Source: Methanoregulaceae archaeon
GTDB taxonomy: Bacteria; Armatimonadota; Fimbriimonadia; Fimbriimonadales; Fimbriimonadaceae
Direction: 5' to 3'
NCBI GenBank assembly: GCA_020850325.1
Contig: JADZEW010000022.1
Coordinates: 1-64,000 of the forward strand
Length of the DNA: 64,000 nucleotides
Of this stretch, positions 9,645-19,821 are shown piece by piece. The notes under the pieces are model-generated. The model was given only the letters and a program-made list of their open reading frames with translations, made no database searches and was not told the DNA's origin. Both the position numbers and the translations under genes were made by a program. Position 1 is the stretch's first letter, and each line of letters opens with the position of its first letter.

Positions 9645-9669
9645 TCGGTGCTCGTACCGGAGGATCTCT

Positions 9670-11436
9670 ATGACTCGCACCATGCTTCTTGCCTTGGCTG
9701 CCACGACGGCGGTAGCTGGCACTGCGTATCTGTACGGCCAGGGCACGCCCGTGCAACTTCAACCCACTACGCCTGGAACTCAGCAAGTTGGGAATGCCAA
9801 CGTAAGTGGCCGGGTCATCGCTGGCTTTGTTCAAGCGGGTTCTATTCAGGCGGAGAACGGGAGTCCGAACGCCCAGGTCATCGTCGGGAACGCCACATCG
9901 ACGAGCGGAGCGAACTTTGGCGGGTTCTTCCGCTCGGACAGCCCGCTGGGTCGTGCGCTGTACGGTCGAGCTAGTGCGACGAGCGGCACCACCCATGGCG
10001 TTTGGGGGCAGGCCGACAGCCCTGGAGGTCGTGGAGTGACCGGCGTCGCGCCTGCGACGACGGGCAACGCGACTGGAGTGTGGGGGCAGACCGCGAGCAC
10101 CACGGGGCGCGGAGTCTACGGCTACACGACCTCCGCCAGCGGAGTGAACTACGGCGTGATGGGCCAGTCGAGCAGTCCAGCGGGGTTTGGTGTGTACTCG
10201 GTCGGCAAGATGCACGCCACGGGCATCATCTCGGGCAACGGCTCAGGTCTTGCGAATGTCAACGCCGACCTTCTCGATGGCTTGAACTCAACCGCGTTCC
10301 TGCAGTCGATCCCAAACCCCCTTACGTTGAGCGGTACCAGCGATACCCACATCATCAGCGGCGTGAATCATTCCTGGATGGGCACCTCATCGGGAGTCTA
10401 TGGCGGGGCCACCAACCCAAGCTCGTTGGTCTCCGGTGTTTTGGGCGAGGGCTTTACCGGAGTCAAGGGCCGCAGTTCGAGTTCGAGCGGGCGAGGAATG
10501 GTCGGTGTTGCGACGGCTTCCACGGGGTCAAGCTATGGGGGTCTCTTTCAGAACGCGAGTTCCTCGGGTACAGGCGTGTTCGGTTGGGCAACAGCGAGCG
10601 GCGGAGAGACCTACGGGGTCTACGGTCAGAGTGAAAGCAGTTCAGGACAAGGAGTGCGCGGCATTGTCGGTTCAGTTTCTGGAGCCAACTATGGTGGATT
10701 CTTTCAAAGCCGGAGTCCGAGTGGAGAAGGAGTCCGAGGGATCAATGTTTCGACCTCAGGCGCCGCGGTTGGCGGCTACTTTATCAGTGCAAGCACCGAC
10801 GCCCGTGCCCTCTATGGATTGGCGACTTCCGCTAGTGGGACCACTTACGGCGTGGTTGGACAAAGCAACAGCAACGTCGGATACGGCGTGTGGGGCACCA
10901 GTGGTGGGTCGGGGTATGCGGTTTTTGCATCGGGGCATCTTGGTGCCAGCGGCGTCAAGTCGTTCCGGATCGATCATCCCCTCGATCCCGAGAACAAGTA
11001 TCTGCTCCACTACTCGTCGGAGAGTCCGATGCCGCAGAACTTCTATGTCGGAAACGTGGTCACGGATGCTCAAGGCTTTGCCTGGGTGACCCTTCCGGAT
11101 TACTTCACTGAGATCAACGAGAACTTCAAGTATCAGCTGACGGTGATCAGCAGCGGAGCCGACTTCGTACAGGTTATGGTTAGCCAGAAGATCCGGGAGA
11201 ATCGCTTCCAGGTGCGAACGAGTGCGCCGAACACAGAAGTGTCATGGCGTGTGGATGCCGATCGGAATGACTTATACGTCCGGAACCGCCCGCCGAAGGA
11301 TGTGGTCGCGAAGCAGGGGCACGAACGAGGAACCTACCAGCATCCCGAGTTTTATGGCTTTGGCCCCGAGCGAGGCATGACGTACGCTGGCGAGCGCCAG
11401 GAGACGCAGAACCGTCCGGCTAAGGAGAACCGCTAA
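9670..11436 (+). CDS. array paralogue G2: secreted GVYG/NYGG-repeat protein, FRIDHP C-terminal domain
   Basis: 588 aa from ATG 9670; SD GGAGGATC; conserved N- and C-termini shared by the array. Confidence 0.9.
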   Translation: MTRTMLLALAATTAVAGTAYLYGQGTPVQLQPTTPGTQQVGNANVSGRVIAGFVQAGSIQAENGSPNAQVIVGNATSTSGANFGGFFRSDSPLGRALYGRASATSGTTHGVWGQADSPGGRGVTGVAPATTGNATGVWGQTASTTGRGVYGYTTSASGVNYGVMGQSSSPAGFGVYSVGKMHATGIISGNGSGLANVNADLLDGLNSTAFLQSIPNPLTLSGTSDTHIISGVNHSWMGTSSGVYGGATNPSSLVSGVLGEGFTGVKGRSSSSSGRGMVGVATASTGSSYGGLFQNASSSGTGVFGWATASGGETYGVYGQSESSSGQGVRGIVGSVSGANYGGFFQSRSPSGEGVRGINVSTSGAAVGGYFISASTDARALYGLATSASGTTYGVVGQSNSNVGYGVWGTSGGSGYAVFASGHLGASGVKSFRIDHPLDPENKYLLHYSSESPMPQNFYVGNVVTDAQGFAWVTLPDYFTEINENFKYQLTVISSGADFVQVMVSQKIRENRFQVRTSAPNTEVSWRVDADRNDLYVRNRPPKDVVAKQGHERGTYQHPEFYGFGPERGMTYAGERQETQNRPAKENR

Positions 11437-11487
11437 GCGCTCGTCTCGAAAGTCTCCGAGGGCAGTTTGCAAGCGTTTTCACGTAAG

Positions 11488-11511
11488 GCTTGTTATCATA
11501 AGGTAACGAGC
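11488..11511 (+). promoter_or_regulatory. inverted repeat with TATCAT overlapping its loop, upstream of G3
   Basis: GCTTGTTA...TAACGAGC, 8 bp including one G-U. Confidence 0.6.
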
Positions 11512-11543
11512 GTCCTTCTGGTGCTCGTACAGGAGGACCCTTT

Positions 11544-13760
11544 ATGACTCGCACCATGCTCTTTGCTCTTGCTGCTACGACCACAGTCGCTGGCACCACG
11601 TATCTGTACGGCCAGGGCACGCCCGTCGAACTTCAGCCCACGACTCCGGGGACGCAACAAACCGGGAATGCGAACATTAGCGGGAGAATCATCGCGAGTT
11701 CGGTCCAGGCGGCCGATTCGGCCCCGACCGCGCAAGTCATCGTGGGCAACGCTACCGGGACGACCGGTGCGAACTTCGGCGGTTTCTTTAGGTCGGACAG
11801 TGTTCTCGGGCGAGCGCTTTATGGTCGCGCAAGTGCGACCAGCGGAACAACTCACGGTGTCTGGGGCCAAAGCGACAGCCCTGGTGGTCGCGGAGTCACC
11901 GGTGTCGCCCCCTCCACCACCGGGAATGCGACCGGCGTGTGGGGGCAGACCGCGAGCACAACCGGACGGGGAATCTACGGCTACACGACTTCGGCGAGCG
12001 GCGTGAACTTTGGAGTACTTGGGCACACGAGCAGCCCGGAAGGATTTGGCGTGTTCTCGCAAGGCAACATGCATGCGACCGGCGTCATCTCGGGCAATGG
12101 CTCGGGACTGACGGGCGTGAACGCAGCGACCCTCGGCGGACTGCTGCCCGAAGCCTTCCTCCAGGCAATCCCCAACCCGCTCACGCTTAACGGCAACGAC
12201 TCCGGCCACATTATCCGTGGTCAAAACAGCTCGACGACCAACGGATCGTCCGGACTATCCGGCGTGTCAATCGGTGCGAACGGACTGATCTATGGCGTGA
12301 GAGGCGAGAGTGCCAGCAACGCGGGGCGCGGCGTGCAAGGGGTTGCCTCCGCAGCCAGTGGAATCACCTATGGAGTGCAGGGCGAAAGCGCAAGTGTTAG
12401 CGGGCGTGGGGTTTATGGCACGGCTACCGCGAGTTCGGGGATCACCGTTGGCGTTTATGGTGCGAGCAGCAGCACAACGGGGAGGGGTGTCTTTGGGTTA
12501 GCGGGCGAGGCTAGCGGCGTAAACTACGGCGTGTTCGGCCAAACGAGCAGCGCGCAGGGTTTTGGCGTGTTCTCGCAGGGCAACATGCACGCCACGGGCG
12601 TTATCTCGGGCGATGGCTCGGGACTCACCAACGTCGATGCCGCGATGCTCGGCGGTTTCCTCCCAAGTGCGTATCTTAAGGCGATTCCCAACCCCCTAAT
12701 GCTCAGCGGAACTCAGAGCGGCGCGATAATCCAGGGCACGAACGCATCGACAGTCGCCAATGCAGCCGGAGTCCAGGGCCTGTCGTCTGCCGGCACGGGC
12801 GCCACTTATGGTGTTCAGGGACAAAGCGCAAGCACGTCGGGGAGAGGTGTTTTCGGCCGGGCCAGTGCCACAAGTGGCACCAACTACGGCGTTTATGGTC
12901 TGAGTGACAGCACTGCTGGCATCGCAGTATTCGGTTTCGCGCCCACGACCACGGGAACGAATTTCGGCGGATACTTCCGCAGCGACAGCACCACGGGGCG
13001 CGGTGTCTATGGTTATGCCACCGCCGCGGGTGGCGAGAACTACGGGGGGTACTTCCGGAGCGACAGCTCCCAAGGACGGGGCGTCTTTGGACATGCCACT
13101 GCACTGACTGGATTCTCCGAAGGGGTTAGAGGAATCAGTGAGAGTACAGGAGGCGTCGGGGTTAGGGGCTTTGCCCTTGCCGCAACGGGCAACACGTATG
13201 GTGTGTACGGCTCCGGCCAGAGTTCCACGAGCTATGGCGTCTACTCACACGGCACGTTGGGCGCGAGTGGAACGAAGTCGTTCCGCATCGACCATCCGTT
13301 CGACCCCGAGGGGAAGTATCTCCTCCACTACGCCGCCGAGAGTCCGACGCCCCAGAACTTCTATGTCGGAAACGTGGTTACCGACGCCCGAGGCTATGCG
13401 TGGGTCGAGCTTCCGGAGTACTTCAGCGAGATCAACGCGAACTACAAGTATCAGCTGACCGTCGTCGATGATCGAGACTCCAGCGACTTCGTGATGGCCA
13501 AGATCAGCAAGGAGATTCGCAACGGTCGCTTCCAGATCCGAACAAGTGCGCCCAATACGAAGGTCTCCTGGCGGATCGACGCCGATCGAAACGATCTCTA
13601 CGTCCGCAACCGGCCGCCGAAGGACGTGGTCGAGAAGGTGGGGCACGAACGAGGCACCTACCAGCATCCCGAGTTCTACGGCTTTGGCCCCGAGCGTGGG
13701 ATGAACTACCGCGGCGAGCAGAAGCCGCAGGATCCGCCCGCCACAACGCGCAAGCGCTGA
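11544..13760 (+). CDS. array paralogue G3: secreted GVYG/NYGG-repeat protein, with internal duplication
   Basis: 738 aa; two copies of the FSQGNMHATGVISG.GSGLT.V.A..LGG block. Confidence 0.9.
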   Translation: MTRTMLFALAATTTVAGTTYLYGQGTPVELQPTTPGTQQTGNANISGRIIASSVQAADSAPTAQVIVGNATGTTGANFGGFFRSDSVLGRALYGRASATSGTTHGVWGQSDSPGGRGVTGVAPSTTGNATGVWGQTASTTGRGIYGYTTSASGVNFGVLGHTSSPEGFGVFSQGNMHATGVISGNGSGLTGVNAATLGGLLPEAFLQAIPNPLTLNGNDSGHIIRGQNSSTTNGSSGLSGVSIGANGLIYGVRGESASNAGRGVQGVASAASGITYGVQGESASVSGRGVYGTATASSGITVGVYGASSSTTGRGVFGLAGEASGVNYGVFGQTSSAQGFGVFSQGNMHATGVISGDGSGLTNVDAAMLGGFLPSAYLKAIPNPLMLSGTQSGAIIQGTNASTVANAAGVQGLSSAGTGATYGVQGQSASTSGRGVFGRASATSGTNYGVYGLSDSTAGIAVFGFAPTTTGTNFGGYFRSDSTTGRGVYGYATAAGGENYGGYFRSDSSQGRGVFGHATALTGFSEGVRGISESTGGVGVRGFALAATGNTYGVYGSGQSSTSYGVYSHGTLGASGTKSFRIDHPFDPEGKYLLHYAAESPTPQNFYVGNVVTDARGYAWVELPEYFSEINANYKYQLTVVDDRDSSDFVMAKISKEIRNGRFQIRTSAPNTKVSWRIDADRNDLYVRNRPPKDVVEKVGHERGTYQHPEFYGFGPERGMNYRGEQKPQDPPATTRKR

Positions 13761-13787
13761 TTTGTCACTGATCTGACCGCAATTCGG

Positions 13788-13824
13788 GAGGACATCCGCT
13801 AAGATGAATCTAGCGGGTGTCTTC
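13788..13824 (+). promoter_or_regulatory. inverted repeat with TAAGAT in its loop, upstream of G4
   Basis: GAGGACATCCGCTA...TAGCGGGTGTCTTC with two G-U positions. Confidence 0.65.
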
Positions 13825-13849
13825 TTGGTACTCGTTCGGGAGGATCACG

Positions 13850-15406
13850 ATGACTCGCACCATGCTTCTTGCCTTAGCTGCCTCGACTACAGCAGCCGGT
13901 GGCCTTACCATGTTCTTCGGCCAAGGGACTCCGGTCAATCTTCAGCCAACCACCCCCGGTACCCAGCAGGTTGGGAATGCGAATGTGAGTGGGCGGGTGA
14001 TCGCAGGTTCTGTCCTCTCCGAGAACTCGGCCCCTTCGGCTCAGGTCATCGTGGGCAACGCCACCTCGACCACGGGCGCGAACTTCGGCGGCTTCTTCAG
14101 GTCCGACAGCGTGATGGGGCGGGCGCTCTACGGTCGCGCAAGCGCAACGAGCGGCACAACCCACGGAGTTTGGGGACAGGCAGATAGCCCCGGCGGGCGT
14201 GGCGTGACGGGACTCGCACCAGCGACCACGGGCAATGCTACCGGTGTCTGGGGTCAGACCGCTAGTACCACCGGGCGAGGCATTTACGGATTCACGACCT
14301 CCGCCAGCGGGGTGAACTACGGCGTGCTCGGTCAGTCGAGCAGCCCCAGTGGTTTCGGCGTCTACTCAGTGGGCAACATGCACGCGACGGGCGTCATCTC
14401 CGGAAACGGTTCGGGAGTCACGAACGTTGACGCAAGCTTGTTGGGAGGTGTCCCGCCATCAGCCTATCTGAAAGCAGTGCCCAATCCGTTGAATCTGACG
14501 GGGTTCCAGCCTAATGCCGTCATTGAGGCTGAGAACAATGGGGGAGCTACAGGAGCCGTTGGCATCATGGGCGTCGCCTCCCAGGGCACTAACCTAAACT
14601 ACGGGGTTTATGGCTGGTCTGACAGCATGGGTGGGCGAGGCGTCCAAGGGGCTACCTTTGCCAACACCGGCTTAACGACGGGCGTTTATGGAGTGGCTCA
14701 GAGTGTTGACGGTCGAGGAGTCTTGGCTTATGGCTCGGCCCCTTCCGGATTCACCCACGGCGTTCGGGCCCAGGTTGACAGCCCCGACGGTCGAGCGATG
14801 CTCGGATTCGCCAGCAATGGCGCTGGCTCCTCGTACGGCGTTCGCGGCCAGAGCAACAGCCCCGACGGTTGGGGCGTCTACGCGGTAGGCAGGTCGGGGG
14901 CCACGGGAACTAAGTCATTCCGAATTGACCACCCGCTCGACCCCGAGAACAAGTATCTGCTGCACTACTCCACGGAGAGCCCCACGCCGCAGAACTTCTA
15001 TGTCGGCAACGTTATCACCGACGCTCAAGGCTATGCATGGGTGGAACTCCCCGACTACTTCAGCGAGATCAACCGGAACTTCAAGTATCAGCTGACCGTG
15101 GTGGATGGTCCGAAGTCGGGTGAGAATGACTTTGTCCAAGTGAAGGTTCGGCAGAAGATCCGCGAGGGTCGCTTCCAGATTCGCACGAGTGCTCCGAACA
15201 CGGAGGTCTCTTGGCGAGTCGACGCCGACCGCAACGACCTGTACGTGCGGAACCGACCGCCGAAGACGGTGGAAGACAAGGGCGAATACGAGCGCGGTCG
15301 CTATCAGCATCCTGAATTCTATGGCTTCGGATTCGAGCGCGGAATGGAGCGAGATGAACGACAGCTTGCGCAGCAAGCACCGCCGGCCACGACACGGAAT
15401 CGCTGA
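13850..15406 (+). CDS. array paralogue G4: secreted GVYG/NYGG-repeat protein, FRIDHP C-terminal domain
   Basis: 518 aa from ATG 13850; array-conserved ends. Confidence 0.9.
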   Translation: MTRTMLLALAASTTAAGGLTMFFGQGTPVNLQPTTPGTQQVGNANVSGRVIAGSVLSENSAPSAQVIVGNATSTTGANFGGFFRSDSVMGRALYGRASATSGTTHGVWGQADSPGGRGVTGLAPATTGNATGVWGQTASTTGRGIYGFTTSASGVNYGVLGQSSSPSGFGVYSVGNMHATGVISGNGSGVTNVDASLLGGVPPSAYLKAVPNPLNLTGFQPNAVIEAENNGGATGAVGIMGVASQGTNLNYGVYGWSDSMGGRGVQGATFANTGLTTGVYGVAQSVDGRGVLAYGSAPSGFTHGVRAQVDSPDGRAMLGFASNGAGSSYGVRGQSNSPDGWGVYAVGRSGATGTKSFRIDHPLDPENKYLLHYSTESPTPQNFYVGNVITDAQGYAWVELPDYFSEINRNFKYQLTVVDGPKSGENDFVQVKVRQKIREGRFQIRTSAPNTEVSWRVDADRNDLYVRNRPPKTVEDKGEYERGRYQHPEFYGFGFERGMERDERQLAQQAPPATTRNR

Positions 15407-15434
15407 TTCTAAGGTGAATAGACCCTCGATTCGG

Positions 15435-15471
15435 GAAGACATCCGCTAAGATAAATCTGGCGGGTGTCTTC
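15435..15471 (+). promoter_or_regulatory. inverted repeat with TAAGAT in its loop, upstream of G5
   Basis: GAAGACATCCGCTA...TGGCGGGTGTCTTC. Confidence 0.65.
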
Positions 15472-15496
15472 TTGGTACTCGTTCGGGAGGATCACG

Positions 15497-18046
15497 ATGA
15501 CTCGCACCATGCTTCTTGCTCTGGCTGCCACGACGGCGGTAGCCGGCACCACGTATCTGTACGGCCAGGGCACGCCCGTCCAACTTCAGCCAACCACTCC
15601 TGGTACCCAGCAGGTTGGGAATGCGAATGTGAGCGGGCGAGTGATCGCAGGGTCCATCCTCGCGGAAAGCTCGGCTCCAACGGCGCAGGTGATCGTTGGA
15701 AACGCGACGTCTACAACCGGAGCTAACTTCGGGGGCTTCTTCCGCTCGGATAGCCCGCTGGGTCGAGCGCTCTACGGTCGAGCTAGTGCGACGAGTGGCA
15801 CGACCCACGGAGTTTGGGGTCAAGCCGACAGCCCCGGCGGACGAGGTGTGACGGGCGTTGCGCCTGCGACGACGGGCAACGCGACTGGAGTGTGGGGGCA
15901 GACCGCGAGCACCACAGGGCGCGGAGTCTACGGCTACACGACCTCCGCCAGCGGAGTGAACTACGGTGTGATGGGCCAGTCGAGCAGCCCGCAAGGATAC
16001 GGCGTGTTCTCGCAAGGCAATATGCACGCGACGGGCGTGATCTCGGGGAACGGCTCGGGCTTGACTAACGTCAATGCAGCCTTCCTAGGGGGCCAGAATG
16101 CTTCGGCTTTCCTAACTGAGATTCCGGTTCCGCTAACCCTGGCGGGTACGAGTGCCAGCCATATCGTTCGCGGAACGAACTCGGCGACAGCGCCTGGTGC
16201 CTCGGGCGTTAGTGGCTATGCAACTGGGCTCACCGGCGCAACATCTGGGGTCTACGGACAGAACTCGGGCACGGCCGGGAACGGCGTCTCCGGCTACGCG
16301 ACATCGACCACGGGTGTTAACTTCGGCGGGCGGTTCCTTAGCGACAGCACGTCGGGGCGAGGGGTGTTTGGATGGGCGGCCAATCCCACGGGAGCTAACT
16401 ACGGCGTGTATGGTTTGAGCGCCAGCAGCACTGGACGTGGCGTCTACGGCCTTGCCTCTTCCACGACGGGTCTTGCCTACGGGATCTTTGGAGAGAGCCA
16501 AAGCACCTCGGGAAGAGCCGTGGTCGGGCTCGCAAACGCGACAACCGGTTTGACCTTCGGAGGCTACTTCGACTCGGACAGCGCGGGCGGATATGGGGTG
16601 TGGGCCAACAGTGCGGGACCCTATGGGCTATTCGCTTCCTCCACACAAACTTCAGGCTCGGCGTATGGCGTCTTTGGCGAGTCAGCCTCTACGACCGGGG
16701 CCGGGGTCTATGGAGACTCCACCGCGACGACAGGCATCAACTGGGGTGGCCGCTTCCGATCAGCAAGCACCGCCGGAGTCGGTGTCTCTGGGTTCAACAC
16801 CGCTGCAACCGGCACCACTTACGGCGGACGATTCGAGACGAGTAGCACGTCCGGACGCGGAGTCTTCGGCTATGCCGCTGCCGCCACTGGCACGACCTAC
16901 GGAATCTTTGGGCAAAGCGACAGTACGACCGGCCGCGGTGTCTACGGACGGAGCGGCTCGGGCACCGGCGGTTTCTTCAGCTCGACTTCGGGCGAGGCAC
17001 TCCACGCCGAATCCAACGGGCTGGTCGGTGCGACAATCCTCACATCGAGCACAGCAACCACTGCGACCGGCCTCGTCGTGACCAGTGGCTACCGCGGCGG
17101 GGACTTTACCGGCACCTAATACGGGATCGAGGGACGAGGCAGTGACACTGGCGTCTACGGGGAGTCGATTGTCGGTAACACCCAAGGAGTCGGCGTTAGG
17201 GGCTACTCCTTTGGCTCGGAGGGTTCCGGGGTTCAAGGTACCTCCAGTGGGACAAGCGGCTCCGGCGTCACAGGGTACAGCAACTTCAGGGGCGTTTTTG
17301 CCGACGTATTCAACAATGGAGGGGGCACCGTCTACGGAGTCTGGGGACAAGTCCGGACGAGTCCAGGCCGAGGTGTCTATGGTCTTGCGGACGCCAATAA
17401 CGGGAGTTCGACCTATGGCGTGCGTGGTGTGAACGGCGATGCCGCCGCTTGGGCGGTCTATGCGGCGGGAGATTTTGGCGCGAGCGGCACCAAGTCATTC
17501 GTGATCGACCACCCGTTCGACCCGGCCAACAAGTATCTGATGCATTACTGTTCCGAAGGTCCGGAACCCAAGAACATTTACGAAGGCACTGTTATAACGG
17601 ATGCGAGTGGTTGGGCCACGGTAGTCCTCCCCGATTACTTCGTGGAGATCAACAAGGACCCTCGTGTGCAACTGACGGTCATCGACTCAAGTGAAGACTT
17701 CGTGATGGTGAAGAGGGTCGGCGAGTTCAGCGGTAACACGTTCCGAATCAGAACCAGCAAAGGCAACGTGAAAGTCGATTGGGAGGTCAAAGCCACTCGA
17801 AACGACGCGTGGGTCCGTAAGCATGGCGCCCCGGTGGAAGTTGACAAGGATCCTGCGGAGCGTGGCAAGTACCAGCACCCTGAGCTTTACGGACAGGCGA
17901 AGGAAATGGGGGTGGATTTCGATCCTAGGGCTGAGGCGGTTCGAGCACGACCCGACACAAGGCAGAAGCGCGGGGCCAGCAATCCTACGGCTAAGACATC
18001 TCAAATGACGAGTCTTCGCAAGTCGGCGCTAGCGACCAAACGTTGA
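15497..18046 (+). pseudogene. array paralogue G5: longest copy, interrupted by an in-frame TAA at 17117-17119
   Basis: ORFs 15464-17119 and 17420-18046 share a frame; reading through the TAA gives continuous repeat sequence (GT*YGIEGRGSDTGVYGES...) and an FVIDHPFDP C-terminal domain. Confidence 0.75.
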
Positions 18047-18157
18047 GCATGAAACCGAATGAGAGCCAGGCTCGCCCTCAGTTTCCGGTCAATGCTGATC
18101 CACTGGGTGCCCGGCGTCAGTGGCTCAATCGCAAAGAACGCTCACGATCCGTCTCAT

Positions 18158-18175
18158 CTTCCGCTAAGATGGAAG
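18158..18175 (+). promoter_or_regulatory. shorter inverted repeat with TAAGAT in its loop, upstream of G6
   Basis: CTTCC-GCTAAGAT-GGAAG; hexamer 24 nt from the ATG. Confidence 0.5.
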
Positions 18176-18194
18176 CTCGTTCGGGAGGATCACG

Positions 18195-19733
18195 ATGACT
18201 CGCACCATGCTATTCGCTTTGGCCGCCACGACCACGGTCGCGGGCGGGCTTTCCATGTTCTTCGGGCAGGGCACGCCGGTTAATCTTCAACCCACGACCC
18301 CCGGCACCCAGCAGGTGGGCCACGCAAACGTGAGCGGGCGGATCATCGCCGGTTCCATCCAAGCGGAGAGTTCGAATCCGACTGCCCAGGTCATTGTCGG
18401 GAACGCCACATCGACGAGCGGAGCGAACTTCGGTGGATTCTTCCGTTCGGACAGTCCTCTGGGTCGGGCGTTGTATGGTAGGGCATCGGCCTTGAGTGGA
18501 ACAACGCATGGCGTTTGGGGTCAAGCCGACAGCCCCGGCGGGCGGGGAGTCACCGGCGTCGCCGCCGCTGCCAATGGCAACGCCACGGGTGTTTGGGGCC
18601 AGACGGGAAGCACGACCGGGCGAGGAGTCTATGGGCTTACGACATCGGGCAGCGGGGTGAACTACGGGGTCATGGGCCAGTCGAGTAGCCCCGCCGGCTT
18701 CGGCGTTTACTCCGTGGGCAAAATGCATGCGACCGGGGTCATTTCAGGCAACGGCTCGGGCCTCACAAATGTGAATGCGGCAACGCTCGGCGGATTTCAA
18801 TCGAGTTCCTTCCTGCAGGCGGTCCCCAACCCGCTCAATCTTATGGGATCTCAAGGCAATGCCCATATCGTAATGGGACAGAACACTTCGACCGCTAACG
18901 GCTCGGCTGGAGTCCTCGGCATCGTCAGTTCAGCGACAGGATATCACTATGGAGTGGTAGGCAGGAATTCGAGCACTCAGGGGACGGGCGTGTTTGGCTG
19001 GGCCGAGGCACAAACTGGCAACACCAAAGGGGTTTACGGATATAGCCCAAGCCCGGATGGGACCGGTGTATTCGGCCATGTCCCTGCCGCCTCGGGGCAA
19101 ACGACGAGGATTTGGGGCCAAAGCGCGAGCCCTTCCGGGCGCGGCGTGGTCGGCTATGCCGATGCCACATCAGGCTTCACCTATGGCGTATTTGGTTCTG
19201 CCAGTAGCGCGTCGGGCTGGGGGATGTACAGCCTTGGCAACTTTGGCGCGAGCGGAACCAAGGCATTCCGCATCGACCACCCTTCGGACCCCGACAACAA
19301 GTACCTGCTGCACTACGCCGCAGAGAGTCCGATGCCGCAGAACTTCTATGTCGGGAACGTGGTTACCGACGCCCAGGGCTACGCGTGGGTTGATCTTCCC
19401 GACTACTTTAGCGAGATCAACGTGAACTTCAAGTATCAGCTGACCGTGGTGGGTAAGACCTTTGCTCAGGCGGTGGTCTGGGAAAAAGTTAAGGGCGACC
19501 GGTTCCAGATTCGTACCAACGAACCCAACATCGAAGTGTCGTGGCGTGTGGATGCCGACCGGAACGATCTCTATGTTCGCAACCGGCCGCCGAAAGACGT
19601 GCTTGAGAAGGTGGGGCACGAACGAGGAACCTACCAGCATCCCGAGTTCTATGGACTCGGCCCCGAGCGCGGTATGGACTACCGCGGCGAACGGAAGCTA
19701 CAGGATCCACCCGCCACAACGCGCAGCCGCTGA
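18195..19733 (+). CDS. array paralogue G6: secreted GVYG/NYGG-repeat protein, FRIDHP C-terminal domain
   Basis: 512 aa; array-conserved ends. Confidence 0.9.
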   Translation: MTRTMLFALAATTTVAGGLSMFFGQGTPVNLQPTTPGTQQVGHANVSGRIIAGSIQAESSNPTAQVIVGNATSTSGANFGGFFRSDSPLGRALYGRASALSGTTHGVWGQADSPGGRGVTGVAAAANGNATGVWGQTGSTTGRGVYGLTTSGSGVNYGVMGQSSSPAGFGVYSVGKMHATGVISGNGSGLTNVNAATLGGFQSSSFLQAVPNPLNLMGSQGNAHIVMGQNTSTANGSAGVLGIVSSATGYHYGVVGRNSSTQGTGVFGWAEAQTGNTKGVYGYSPSPDGTGVFGHVPAASGQTTRIWGQSASPSGRGVVGYADATSGFTYGVFGSASSASGWGMYSLGNFGASGTKAFRIDHPSDPDNKYLLHYAAESPMPQNFYVGNVVTDAQGYAWVDLPDYFSEINVNFKYQLTVVGKTFAQAVVWEKVKGDRFQIRTNEPNIEVSWRVDADRNDLYVRNRPPKDVLEKVGHERGTYQHPEFYGLGPERGMDYRGERKLQDPPATTRSR

Positions 19734-19763
19734 TTCTGGGCTGATCTGATGCGATTCAAGCAA

Positions 19764-19792
19764 ACATCCGCTATCATGAAGGTAGCGGGTGT
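19764..19792 (+). promoter_or_regulatory. inverted repeat overlapping TATCAT, upstream of G7
   Basis: ACATCCGCTA...TAGCGGGTGT, 10 bp including one G-U. Confidence 0.65.
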
Positions 19793-19821
19793 CACCTCGG
19801 TGCTCGTTCAGGAGGATCACC

